Shown here: positions 1 through 8,037 of the stretch, piece by piece
How the letters are laid out: each line of letters starts with the position of its first letter
Position numbering within the stretch: position 1 is the stretch's first letter
DNA from: Clostridiaceae bacterium
GTDB taxonomy: Bacteria > Bacillota > Clostridia > DSM-8532
Direction of reading: 5' to 3'
NCBI GenBank assembly: GCA_012728015.1
Contig: JAAYFY010000087.1
Coordinates: 1-32,294 of the forward strand
Length of the DNA stretch: 32,294 bases
Made by a program: the position numbers and the translations under genes
Notes under the pieces: model-generated
Databases searched by the model: none
What the model was told of the DNA's origin: nothing
Seen by the model: the letters and a program-made list of their open reading frames with translations, nothing else

Positions 1-2
1 AA

Positions 3-180
3 ATAAAAAACTCATGTCAAAACCCCACCACCCTCAAACCCTTGTCCCATCTATTCTCAACCCTATTTTTCCAATCTCATCCACATAAAAAAGTCATGTC
101 AAAAATCACCCTATTCCCTTGCTCCTATCTCCTATTTTATTCCTATTTTTAGCCCCATTTTAGATAAAAAAGTCGTGTCA
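3..180 (+). repeat. Left-end transposase-site-like repeats (three spaced copies)
   Basis: Three copies of the motif ATAAAAAAGTCATGTCA lie at 3-19 (variant ACTC), 85-101 (exact) and 164-180 (GTCGTG variant), about 80 bases apart. A weaker partial copy (AAAAAATCATGG) is at 311-322. Short CCCTATTTT pieces occur between them but are not regular. The wide spacing resembles a Tn7 left end. Confidence 0.75.
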
Positions 181-352
181 TAAATAGGGATAAGTATCAA
201 GGGAAAAGGGGAAAGTTTTTTTCAATATCTTTCATCAATAATCCTTTCAAACCCTTTAAAATCAATATTTTTAGCCGTATACCTTACTCCTTGAGCCTAG
301 TAATCCTAAGAAAAAATCATGGCTCCAATAAGGTTTTCTACCCTATTTTCAC

Positions 353-418
353 CATGACTTTTAACATGACTTTTTTATTTTTAACACAACTTTTTTATTC
401 GTGACACGAGTTTTTTTG
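353..418 (-). repeat. Right-end transposase-site-like repeats (four packed copies)
   Basis: On the minus strand the motif recurs at 402-418 (outermost, AACTCGTGTCA variant), 382-398 and 362-378 with an exact 20-base period. A shortened copy at 353-362 abuts the third. Dense packing next to glmS matches the right end of Tn7, which is the end that lies nearest glmS. Confidence 0.75.
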
Positions 419-427
419 GGTTATACA

Positions 428-451
428 GCGGGGTTTTGGACAGTTTTTGTA
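428..451 (-). other. attTn7-type insertion site, presumed target duplication at 428-432
   Basis: These 24 bases separate the glmS stop codon from the TGT tip of the element. By analogy with Tn7, the five bases next to the tip (GCGGG on the plus strand, 428-432) should be the target-site duplication. The left copy would be outside the window, so this is untested. The end of glmS encodes the conserved NIAKSVTVE tail, which in Tn7 systems is the DNA recognised by TnsD. Confidence 0.6.
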
Positions 452-2278
452 CTACTCCACCGTCACGCTCTTGGCGATGTTCCTGGGCTTATCCACGTCG
501 TTGCCTTTCATAACCGACATGTAGTAGGCAAAAAGCTGGAGGGGTATTACGGCCGTAACGGGCGCTATTAGCGGATCGATGTCCGGGATGGCGATTACCG
601 CGTCGGCCGCCTTTTCAGCCTCCGGGGCATGTTTTCTTGAGGTAATGGCCAGTACCACCGCGCCCCTGGCCTTCACCTCCCGGATATTGCTAACCATTTT
701 TTCAAAGAGCAAGTCCTGAGTCATTGGGCAAATCACGAGGGTTCCATTTTCAACCAGGGCTATGGTGCCGTGCTTCAATTCCCCCCCGGCGTAGGCCTCG
801 GAATGTATGTAGGATATTTCCTTAAGCTTGAGGGAGCCTTCCATGGAAAGGGCATAATCAATGTTCCGGCCGATAAAGAAGATACTCCCTGCATTGTAGT
901 GCCCCGCGGCAAAGCGCTGTATTTCTTTCTTATCCCGCAGGATTTCCTCCATATTCCCGGGAAGACCCATGAGCTGGTCAAGATAATAGCGTATGTCTTC
1001 GTCATTTACTGTTCCCCTGATCTGGCCAAATTTCAGGGCCAGGAGGTACAGGACTGTAAGCTGCGCGTTATACGCCTTGGTGGATGCAACGGCAATCTCG
1101 GGTCCTGCAAAGGTGTAGAGCACATCATCGGATTCCCTTGCGATGGAGCTTCCCACCACGTTTACTATGGATACCACATGAGATCCCTTTTTCCTGGCTT
1201 CCCGGAGGGCCATAAGGGTATCCAGTGTTTCTCCCGACTGGCTTATGATTATGGTAATCTGTTTTTTGTCCACCATGGGATCGCGATACCGGAACTCGGA
1301 GGCAAGATCTGCTTCAACAGAGATCCGGACCAGCCTTTCAATAGCGTATTTCCCCACCACTCCTGCATGGTAGGCCGTACCGCAGGCTACGATATTGATC
1401 TTTTCACAGGACCTTACCATTTCATCGGTAAGGCTGAAGTTTTCAAACAGGATCTGCCCGTCCCTTATACGCGGGCTTATGGCTGCCTTTACAACGGCAG
1501 GTTCCTCGCAGATCTCCTTCATCATGAAATGCTCGTAGCCGCCTTTTTCGGCAGAGGCCACATCCCAGTCCACATGGAATACTTCCCTGTAAACCCGTTC
1601 TCCCAGCAAGTTGAAGATCTCGGCCCTACCCGCCGAAATGCGTACAACTTCCCTGTCTTCAAGGATTATTACGTTCTTCGTATATTCCAATATAGCCGGG
1701 ATATCAGAAGCGATGTAGTTCTCATCCTTTCCTAAACCCACGATGAGCGGGCTGTCCTTCCTTGCCGCAACGAATTCATCGGGACAGTCGGTGCAGATAA
1801 CCCCAAGAGCATAGGCGCCTTCCATTTCGTTCAAGGTTTCAATAACGGCTTTGACCAGGTCATCCCTGTAGTTGTAGTCAATGAGGTTTGCCACTACCTC
1901 GGTGTCGGTCTCCGATTGAAAATTGTAGCCCCTGGAGATCAGAAAATCCTTTAGCTTTATGTAGTTCTCAAGGATTCCGTTATGGACCACGGCGATCTTC
2001 CCGCCGCTGCTCACATGGGGATGGGAATTGGCGTCGCTGGGCTCTCCATGGGTAGCCCACCGGGTATGCCCTATTCCCATATGCCCCTTAAGGTCGACCG
2101 AGTTCAGTTTCCCCTCAAGGGCGGCAAGTCTTCCCTTGGTCTTGACCATCTTGATCTTTCCTTCATGGAGTATGGCGATTCCCGCCGAGTCGTATCCTCT
2201 GTATTCAAGCCTTTTAAGCCCGTTCATGAGGACAGGGGTTGCCTCCCTGCTCCCCACATAGCCAACTATTCCGCACAT
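452..2278 (-). CDS. glmS: Glutamine--fructose-6-phosphate aminotransferase (isomerizing)
   Basis: GlmS converts fructose-6-phosphate and glutamine to glucosamine-6-phosphate, the first step towards UDP-GlcNAc for peptidoglycan. The 608-residue product matches the usual family length. It starts Met-Cys-Gly-Ile-Val-Gly, with Cys2 being the N-terminal nucleophile of the class II glutaminase domain; GHTRWATHG is the following conserved glutaminase motif. Two SIS sugar-isomerase domains follow (for example CGTAYHAG, SQSGETLDT, and SYIHSEAYAGGELKHG), and the protein ends in the conserved KSVTVE. The frame is open 24 codons further upstream, but the ATG at 2278 has a good AGGAAAGGAG site and gives the required Cys2. 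The leader contains a glmS ribozyme, so the gene is repressed by its own product. A Tn7-like element sits 25 bp past the stop. Confidence 0.98.
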   Translation of the reverse strand: MCGIVGYVGSREATPVLMNGLKRLEYRGYDSAGIAILHEGKIKMVKTKGRLAALEGKLNSVDLKGHMGIGHTRWATHGEPSDANSHPHVSSGGKIAVVHNGILENYIKLKDFLISRGYNFQSETDTEVVANLIDYNYRDDLVKAVIETLNEMEGAYALGVICTDCPDEFVAARKDSPLIVGLGKDENYIASDIPAILEYTKNVIILEDREVVRISAGRAEIFNLLGERVYREVFHVDWDVASAEKGGYEHFMMKEICEEPAVVKAAISPRIRDGQILFENFSLTDEMVRSCEKINIVACGTAYHAGVVGKYAIERLVRISVEADLASEFRYRDPMVDKKQITIIISQSGETLDTLMALREARKKGSHVVSIVNVVGSSIARESDDVLYTFAGPEIAVASTKAYNAQLTVLYLLALKFGQIRGTVNDEDIRYYLDQLMGLPGNMEEILRDKKEIQRFAAGHYNAGSIFFIGRNIDYALSMEGSLKLKEISYIHSEAYAGGELKHGTIALVENGTLVICPMTQDLLFEKMVSNIREVKARGAVVLAITSRKHAPEAEKAADAVIAIPDIDPLIAPVTAVIPLQLFAYYMSVMKGNDVDKPRNIAKSVTVE

Positions 2279-2469
2279 ATTTATGCTCCTTTCCTTTATT
2301 CCTGGCAGGATTTCGGAGACAGCATCAAAAGCATGCGGTATAGCAGACACATGACATGAACATGCCCGCGTCCTTAAAACCGCAAGCGGATAAAAACGTT
2401 CCCTGCTAAGTTAAAATCGAGATACGGGACACAAAGAACAAATGCACAGATCCTGCGTGTCCCATTTTA

Positions 2470-2660
2470 AGAAATGCATGAATGGCCAATCCGACACACT
2501 TTGTCCCTGCCGTCGCCAGCAGTATTTGTAGTGTCTTATCGATGATGGCGCACCGGAAGGTTTCCGCCGAATTCTTCGATAACCTCCTTCTCCTCGTCGA
2601 CAAGGCACAACACGAAATACGCGTGTTCCTTGTCCTGGCGCTCCCTGCTCCGTCTTTTTG
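2470..2660 (-). ncRNA. glmS ribozyme/riboswitch in the glmS leader
   Basis: Read on the minus strand, this leader has the hallmarks of the glucosamine-6-phosphate-activated self-cleaving glmS ribozyme. GAGCGCCAGG contains the cleavage site between A2642 and G2641. A hairpin (GGACAAGG-type arm, returning as CCTTGTC) follows, then GACGAGGAG at 2590-2598 and the conserved core TTATCGAAGAATTCGGCGGA near 2564-2583, ending with a CCTTCCGG pseudoknot segment. It lies between the glmS promoter and the glmS start. In this class, product binding triggers cleavage and mRNA decay. The exact 3' boundary is approximate; about 190 further bases separate the core from the ATG. Confidence 0.93.
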
Positions 2661-2709
2661 GCTTTGTACCCTCCTTCCCGACGGATCGCATTCCGCATTT
2701 CACACTTCT

Positions 2710-2739
2710 ATTGTATGATGGGCCGGCTGTCCATTGCAA
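2710..2739 (-). promoter_or_regulatory. Probable sigma-A promoter of glmS
   Basis: TTGCAA (2734-2739) and TACAAT (2710-2715) are separated by 18 bases on the minus strand, immediately after the glmM stop codon. Transcription would begin near 2703, upstream of the ribozyme cleavage site, so glmS has its own start even though it follows glmM. Confidence 0.6.
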
Positions 2740-2742
2740 GAT

Positions 2743-4092
2743 TTATCCTAATCTTTCCTCAATGATCCTTACCAGCTCCTCCGCTTTCTTAGTTATGTAG
2801 TCCTGGTCCTTTCCCTCGATCATAACCCTTACCAGGGGCTCGGTCCCTGATGGGCGTATAAGAACCCTGCCCTCGCCCTTGAAGGCTGCTTCGAGCCTTG
2901 CGCAATGCTCCTCAATCACGGGGTCTTCCCTGTAGCTGTATTTCTTGTCGTTGCTGACCCTGGCGTTCCTTAATACCTGTGGGTAATCATTCATGACCGC
3001 GTTAAGTTCCGAAAGGCTTCTGCCCGATTCCTTGAGGACAGAGAGCAGCTTGAGGGCGGTAATTAGCCCGTCCCCGGTAGTGTTGTGCATCGACAGGATC
3101 ACATGCCCCGATTGCTCACCGCCGAGTACAAAGCCTCCCTCCAGCATCTTCTCCAGCACATACCGGTCACCCACAGGGGCCTTGATTATGTTAAGCCCGT
3201 TGTTCCTGGCCATTTCGTCGAAGCCCATGCTGCTCATGACCGTCGCTACAATGGTATTATGGGTGAGAAGCCCCTTGTTCTTCAGGTCCAGCCCGATAAT
3301 AGCCATCATATGGTCGCCGTCCACAAAACAGCCGTTTTCATCGACGGCCAGGACCCTGTCGGCATCGCCGTCGAATGCCAGACCGATATCGCACTTGTTT
3401 TCCACTGTGAATTTCTTTATCAAGTCAAGATGGGTTGACCCGCAGCCCTTGTTGATGTTCATGCCGTCAGGCTGGTTATTGATGACAAGCACCTCGGCCC
3501 TCAGCCTGCGGATCGCCTCGGGAGATGTTACGCAGGATGCCCCGTTGGCACAGTCCAAAGCAATTCTCAGCCCGGTCAGATCGGTTTTGCAGGTTTGTAT
3601 GGCATAATCCACATAGTCTTCAACTGCCGAATTCAGTTTATGTACCGTTCCCACCTGGTCTCCCACGGGGGTTGGGATCTCCTCAGCGTTATCCAGAATA
3701 ATGCGTTCTATCCTTTCCTCCACCTCATCAGGCAGTTTATACCCTTCCGAGTTGAAGAACTTGATGCCATTGAATTCTGCAGGGTTATGGGAGGCCGATA
3801 TTACAACCCCTGCGTCACAGCCGTATTTTCTTACCAGGTAAGCCACTGCGGGAGTGGGGACAACACCGGCCAGGATAGCCTGGGCGCCGGCGGAACAGAT
3901 TCCAGCTGTCAAGGCGCACTCAAGCATATCGCTGGAGCGGCGTGTATCCTTGCCCACAAGGATTTTTGGCTTTTGGGAGTTATCTCCTGAAAGAATATAC
4001 GCACCTGCCCTGCCCAGCTTGAAGGCCATATCACAGGTCAGTTCCGTGTTGGCAACGCCCCTGACCCCATCTGTTCCGAACAGTCTTTCCAT
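2743..4092 (-). CDS. glmM: Phosphoglucosamine mutase
   Basis: GlmM interconverts glucosamine-6-phosphate and glucosamine-1-phosphate, the step after GlmS in UDP-GlcNAc synthesis. The 449-residue protein begins MERLFGTDGVRGVAN, typical of the family. The phosphoserine loop is ISASHNPAEFNG with catalytic Ser101. The metal site DGDADR is at residues 241-246, the sugar-binding loop is GGEQSGH, and the C-terminal phosphate-binding loop is RPSGTEPLVRV. The frame is open 26 codons further upstream, but the ATG at 4092 has a GGAGG site 7 bases before it. It is transcribed just ahead of glmS in the same direction. Confidence 0.98.
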   Translation of the reverse strand: MERLFGTDGVRGVANTELTCDMAFKLGRAGAYILSGDNSQKPKILVGKDTRRSSDMLECALTAGICSAGAQAILAGVVPTPAVAYLVRKYGCDAGVVISASHNPAEFNGIKFFNSEGYKLPDEVEERIERIILDNAEEIPTPVGDQVGTVHKLNSAVEDYVDYAIQTCKTDLTGLRIALDCANGASCVTSPEAIRRLRAEVLVINNQPDGMNINKGCGSTHLDLIKKFTVENKCDIGLAFDGDADRVLAVDENGCFVDGDHMMAIIGLDLKNKGLLTHNTIVATVMSSMGFDEMARNNGLNIIKAPVGDRYVLEKMLEGGFVLGGEQSGHVILSMHNTTGDGLITALKLLSVLKESGRSLSELNAVMNDYPQVLRNARVSNDKKYSYREDPVIEEHCARLEAAFKGEGRVLIRPSGTEPLVRVMIEGKDQDYITKKAEELVRIIEERLG

Positions 4093-4222
4093 ACTTTTAC
4101 CTCCATAGTTTTTTAGCATTTGTTTGTCTTTTGGCTCTAACCGGCAAGCAGCCAGGTTATATATACTCATTACAGACTATGGTTATAACAGCATGCGAAG
4201 AAAGGGTGAAATGGATAGTAAT

Positions 4223-5935
4223 TCACATCGATTTTCCTGCAGGAAGCGGTTTCTGGTCATAATCACGGTCGCTGAAAAGCTTATGGCTCATGTCATCCAA
4301 AACAGCCTCCGCAACGTTCTTGCAGTTGTCCGTAATGCGCTCTATATAATGGATCAGCTCAAGGAAGTTAATGGCCGCTGTCGGCCTGCACTCGCCCTTG
4401 TTGAGCCGCTCAATATGCCTTTCCCTGAGATACCTTTCCTTTTCGTCAAATTGCTCTTCCTGCCTTATAACATTCCTTGCGGCCTCAGTATCACCCTCTT
4501 CGAAGGCCTTTCTCATGTCTATTGTGATTGTTTCTATATGTTCGAAAGCCTCATTGATCTCGCTAATCGCCGAGTCTGAAAACCTCGTCTTGGAATTGAT
4601 CATGTTGAGGGCTATTTCACTTATATCCTTGCAGTGGTCACCCACCTTCTCTATATCATGGGCTATGCGCATCAATCCCGTCAGGCGTATTGACTGGCCC
4701 GGCGTCAGGCTTCGGGACAGGATCTTGGAAAGGAAACCCACCACCTCGCGCTTCAGCATGTCAACGATATCTTCCAGCCTGAAGGTTTCCTCAACTGCCG
4801 ATGAATCCATATGAATAATGGATTCCCTGGCCTTAGCCACCATGGTCTGGGCGAATTTGCTCATCTGCTTGAGTTCGTTAACCGCCAGGCTCATGGCAAT
4901 GGACGGTGTGTTGAAAACCTTGGGATCAATATTGGCAAGGGTGCTCTCGGCTATAAGCTCGTCTCCCCTGTAAATCATGCAAGCCGCTTTTTCCAGCAGA
5001 TGTATAAGTGGGAGCATGATTGCAGTATTTATAATATTGAAAAGGGTATGGAAATTTGCGATAGCCACGTCCATGCTGCCGGCAGGAATAGGATCTCCCA
5101 TTAACCTGGTGATAACCCAGGCAGCCTGGGGAACAAAGAACAGGAATATGATGGAACCAACGGTATTGGTAATTACATGCACAATCGCGGCCCTTTTAGC
5201 GTTCAGCGTTGCCCCTATGGATGCCAGCATGGCAGTAATGGTAGTCCCTATGTTACTGCCCAGTACCAGCGGTATTGCCGCCGTCAGAGGAATAAGGGGC
5301 AATCCTTCAGGTGTCGGTGTAACAGCGAGTTTCTGGACAACCGCGATAACCGCGCTGCTGCTTTGAACGATAGCAGTGATCAGGGCTCCTACCGTAACAC
5401 CCAAGATCCGGTTATTACCGATACCAGTCATCAAATCCTGTATCTCATGGCTCACTGCCAGCGGTTTCATGGCAGCGCTCATTATATTCAGGCCAGCAAA
5501 GAGCACACCGAATCCGAAGAGCACCTGCCCGACATACTTAACCTTAGGATTCTTTATGAAGAAGTAGATCACAAAGCCAATTGCCAGGATGTGAAAAGCA
5601 TAATCGGTGATCTTTATGGAAACAAGCCAGGCTGTGATGGTGGTTCCGATATGCGCTCCCAGGATAACCCCGATGGCCTGGCGAAGGGTCATCAGCCCGG
5701 CACTGACAAATCCCACCACCATGACGGTTGTGGCACTGCTGCTCTGTATGATGGTGGTCACAAACATTCCCACCAGGATACCCATAAGAGGGTTCTTGGT
5801 CAAAATTTTTAAAATATGACGCATTTTTTCGCCGGCTGCCTTTTGAAGGCCCTCCCCCATGAAACTCATACCGAAGATGAAAAGGGCAAGTCCGCCTAAA
5901 AGGCTTGGTAATGCGTCCAGGATAATCTTCCACAT
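4223..5935 (-). CDS. Na/Pi cotransporter family protein with C-terminal PhoU-like domain
   Basis: This is a 570-residue membrane protein of the NptA/YjbB type, which moves phosphate with sodium across the cytoplasmic membrane. The N-terminal half has two inverted Na_Pi_cotrans repeats, each with the QSSSA signature (QSSSATTVMVVGF and QSSSAVIAVVQ), flanked by hydrophobic segments and GxxIGTTITA loops. After about residue 340 the protein becomes helical and charged, resembling PhoU (for example IAHDIEKVGDHCKDISE and IHYIERITDNCKNVAEAV), as in many bacterial homologues. It precedes glmM in the same direction with a 130-base gap, so co-transcription is possible but not shown. Substrate is inferred from the family; PhoU-like tails can be regulatory. 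Confidence 0.92.
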   Translation of the reverse strand: MWKIILDALPSLLGGLALFIFGMSFMGEGLQKAAGEKMRHILKILTKNPLMGILVGMFVTTIIQSSSATTVMVVGFVSAGLMTLRQAIGVILGAHIGTTITAWLVSIKITDYAFHILAIGFVIYFFIKNPKVKYVGQVLFGFGVLFAGLNIMSAAMKPLAVSHEIQDLMTGIGNNRILGVTVGALITAIVQSSSAVIAVVQKLAVTPTPEGLPLIPLTAAIPLVLGSNIGTTITAMLASIGATLNAKRAAIVHVITNTVGSIIFLFFVPQAAWVITRLMGDPIPAGSMDVAIANFHTLFNIINTAIMLPLIHLLEKAACMIYRGDELIAESTLANIDPKVFNTPSIAMSLAVNELKQMSKFAQTMVAKARESIIHMDSSAVEETFRLEDIVDMLKREVVGFLSKILSRSLTPGQSIRLTGLMRIAHDIEKVGDHCKDISEIALNMINSKTRFSDSAISEINEAFEHIETITIDMRKAFEEGDTEAARNVIRQEEQFDEKERYLRERHIERLNKGECRPTAAINFLELIHYIERITDNCKNVAEAVLDDMSHKLFSDRDYDQKPLPAGKSM

Positions 5936-6025
5936 AATTTTGGTTCCTCCGGATATTCATTTTTCATCCAATAAAGGCCTGCGGCCTCATGGCTTATGTT
6001 GAGTCATGCGTAAAAAGCCAATAGA

Positions 6026-6054
6026 ATTTTAACACAAAACAATCATCTGTGCCA
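6026..6054 (-). promoter_or_regulatory. Weak candidate promoter for the Na/Pi cotransporter gene
   Basis: TGGCAC (6049-6054) and TAAAAT (6026-6031) are 17 bases apart on the minus strand, about 90 bases before the start codon. The -35 box is poor. Other AT-rich boxes lie at 6080-6115, so the choice is uncertain. Confidence 0.3.
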
Positions 6055-6060
6055 TAAATA

Positions 6061-6257
6061 ATTAGGAAGCATCCTTATTCAATATATAATCCGTATATAT
6101 AACAATCTCTTTACAAGGTCGATTTATCCTTAGGGCTAATATAAAGAAAACCCACCCCGCCAGGTTATCACAGGCTGCCGACAAGTTTCGGGAACCAGGA
6201 TGATCAGGCGCAGCATACGCAGTATGCCCCGAAAACCGGGCAAACCTGTACAGGCAA
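6061..6257. other. Intergenic stretch with no recognised gene
   Basis: Between the ilv operon terminator and the Na/Pi gene promoter region there is no credible ORF. A perfect small hairpin (GCATAC/GTATGC, 6213-6227) and a GGCAAACC piece are visible, but no known riboswitch class could be fitted. Confidence 0.5.
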
Positions 6258-6303
6258 AAAAGTTATTAAAATACGGCCACCTCTTTACATGAGATGGCCG
6301 TAT
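6258..6303 (-). terminator. Rho-independent terminator of the ilv-leu operon
   Basis: An inverted repeat ATACGGCCA (6271-6279) / TGGCCGTAT (6295-6303), extended after one mismatch by three pairs, is followed on the minus strand by TTTTAATAACTTTTTT. It lies 15 bases after the stop codon of the last operon gene. Confidence 0.9.
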
Positions 6304-6318
6304 AACCGCGGCAGGGTT

Positions 6319-7989
6319 TCAGTCGGCTATATCCAGAATTACTTCCTCTATCGGGGCTCCCGGGGGAACCATTGGATACACTTTAAGGTCCCTGTCTATT
6401 TCGCAGTTAATCACCACGGGCCGGTTCTGCGCCATTGCCTTCCTGATGGTTTCTTCCACATTTGCCCTTTCGGTCAGGTTGTATCCGACGGCGCCGAAGG
6501 CCTCGGCCAGCTTGACAAAATCTGTGCCCCTGTCAATGGTGGTCTGCGAATACCGGCTGTCATAGAACAGGTTCTGCCACTGGCGCACCATGCCCAGGGC
6601 ATGGTTGTTCATGATCACCACAATAACTGGAAGCTTGTATTCCACCGCCGTAGCCAGCTCGTTCATGTTCATCCTGAAACTCCCGTCGCCGGCAATGTTG
6701 AACACCCTTTTTCCGGGGGCGCCAATCTGGGCGCCCAGGGAAGCTCCAAGGCCGAATCCCATGGTACCCAGGCCGCCCGAGGAAACAAAGGTCCTGGGTT
6801 TGACGAACCTGTAGTGCTGGGCTGTCCAGATCTGGTGCTGTCCTACTTCGGTTGCTATTATGGCCTCGCCGTCGGTCAGCTCATAGATCTTTTCGAGGAT
6901 ATACTGGGGTGTGAGGATATCTTCCCGGTAGGAGAGAGGATACTTTCCCTTCATATCCCGGATGAAGGACATCCATTCCTTTCTTTCAGTACTTTTTATC
7001 CTCTGGTTCAGCGCGCGCAGAACCTCACGCACATCCCCGATGATATACCTGCTGGACCGGACGTTTTTATTGACCTCCGCAGCGTCAATATCTATATGGA
7101 GAATCCGCGCGTTTGTGGCGAATCGCTCCGCCTTGCTCACAACACGGTCACTGAAACGGGCGCCCACGGCGATTAAAAGATCACACTGGGTAGCAGCCAT
7201 ATTGGAAGTCTTGGTCCCATGCATGCCTATCATGCCGGTATAGCAGGGATGTGTAGCGGGAAAAGCGCCCATCCCCATCAGGCTGAGAGTCACGGGGGCA
7301 TTGACCTTTTCCGCAAACTCCAAAAGCTCCTGGGACGCGTCGGAGGATATGACACCGCCCCCTGCATATATCAGGGGCTTTGAACTGCTGTTTATAAGTT
7401 CTACAGCATAATCGAGCGCCTTTTCGGAAATATACTCGGTAAGCCTGGGTATCTCAGGCTTCGGTGCGGGTATATATTCCGCCTTCTGCGCGGTGATGTC
7501 CTTCGGTATGTCGATCAGCACGGGGCCCGGCCTTCCCGCTTGGGCTATGTAGAAGGCCCGCCTGACTATATCGGCCAGGTCGTTGACATCCTTGACTATG
7601 AAATTGTGCTTGGTAATGGGCATGGTTATGCCTGTTATATCCACTTCCTGAAAACTGTCCTTGCCAAGAAGGCTTAAGGGCACGTTGCCCGTTATGGCCA
7701 CTATCGGCACCGAGTCCATGTAGGCAGTGGCGATACCTGTAACAAGATTCGTAGCTCCTGGTCCCGATGTGGCAATGCATACACCCACCTTCCCGGTGAC
7801 CCGGGCATAGCCGTCGGCGGCATGTGCAGCGCCCTGTTCGTGGGAGGTGAGATAATGCCTGACCCTGTCCCTGTATTTATACAGGGAATCGTAGATATTC
7901 AGAACAGCCCCCCCGGGAAAGCCGAAAATGGTGTCAACACCCTGTTCCAGTAAACATTCCAGCAGAATGTCAGCACCCGTTAACCGCAT
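6319..7989 (-). CDS. ilvB: Acetolactate synthase large subunit (second copy, promoter-distal)
   Basis: This ThDP enzyme joins two pyruvates to acetolactate (valine/leucine route) or pyruvate and 2-ketobutyrate to acetohydroxybutyrate (isoleucine route). The 556-residue protein has the N-terminal ThDP domain with FGFPGGAVLNIYD and catalytic Glu51 in SHEQGAAHAADGYAR, a central FAD-linked domain, and the C-terminal ThDP motif GDG at 434 reaching NN at 461-462. It keeps the full C-terminal tail (VYPMVPPGAP). The start ATG has a GAGGTG site. It is the last gene of the operon, 48 bases after ilvD, and has no small subunit of its own beside it. It is a paralogue of the ilvB at the head of the operon. 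Confidence 0.96.
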   Translation of the reverse strand: MRLTGADILLECLLEQGVDTIFGFPGGAVLNIYDSLYKYRDRVRHYLTSHEQGAAHAADGYARVTGKVGVCIATSGPGATNLVTGIATAYMDSVPIVAITGNVPLSLLGKDSFQEVDITGITMPITKHNFIVKDVNDLADIVRRAFYIAQAGRPGPVLIDIPKDITAQKAEYIPAPKPEIPRLTEYISEKALDYAVELINSSSKPLIYAGGGVISSDASQELLEFAEKVNAPVTLSLMGMGAFPATHPCYTGMIGMHGTKTSNMAATQCDLLIAVGARFSDRVVSKAERFATNARILHIDIDAAEVNKNVRSSRYIIGDVREVLRALNQRIKSTERKEWMSFIRDMKGKYPLSYREDILTPQYILEKIYELTDGEAIIATEVGQHQIWTAQHYRFVKPRTFVSSGGLGTMGFGLGASLGAQIGAPGKRVFNIAGDGSFRMNMNELATAVEYKLPVIVVIMNNHALGMVRQWQNLFYDSRYSQTTIDRGTDFVKLAEAFGAVGYNLTERANVEETIRKAMAQNRPVVINCEIDRDLKVYPMVPPGAPIEEVILDIAD

Positions 7990-8037
7990 GAAAACACCTC
8001 ATTTCAACTAATTCTTTGTCTTTTGCCACGATGTTTA

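Larger units (their letters stand above)
1..427. mobile_element. Tn7-like mini-element (both ends, no transposition genes), left tip outside the window
   Basis: This AT-rich stretch has no credible gene. It carries a 17-base motif in forward orientation at 3-19, 85-101 and 164-180, and the same motif inverted at 402-418, 382-398, 362-378 and partly 353-362. Three spaced sites on one side and four packed sites on the other is the TnsB-site layout known for the left and right ends of Tn7. The right end finishes in TGT (425-427, read on the minus strand), separated by 24 bases from the glmS stop codon, which matches the known Tn7 insertion point 25 bp past glmS. The outermost copies on both sides share the variant AACTC in place of AAGTC, suggesting both are terminal copies. 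If spacing is symmetrical, the left tip lies about 7 bases before base 1, giving an element of roughly 434 bp. The core (181-350) shows nothing recognisable. It is probably a non-autonomous element or a deletion derivative. Confidence 0.75.

Noticed and set aside
1-420. CRISPR array
   Set aside because: The repeats are short, imperfect, of two orientations and spaced irregularly (about 80 bases on the left, 20 on the right). There is no cas gene in the window.
1-427. IS21-type element ends as an alternative to Tn7
   Set aside because: Multiple end repeats also occur in IS21-type elements, but these do not target the spot 25 bp after glmS or show the three-spaced plus four-packed layout. Kept as a lesser alternative.
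770-1735. Long plus-strand ORF opposite glmS, and similar long antisense frames opposite ilvB, leuB, glyA and others
   Set aside because: They overlap well-supported genes in full, lack ribosome sites and have no recognisable product; they are shadows of the real frames.
6190-6260. Cyclic di-GMP-I riboswitch, suggested by a GGCAAACC piece
   Set aside because: The expected GACGCAAAGC partner and tetraloop receptor arrangement are absent.
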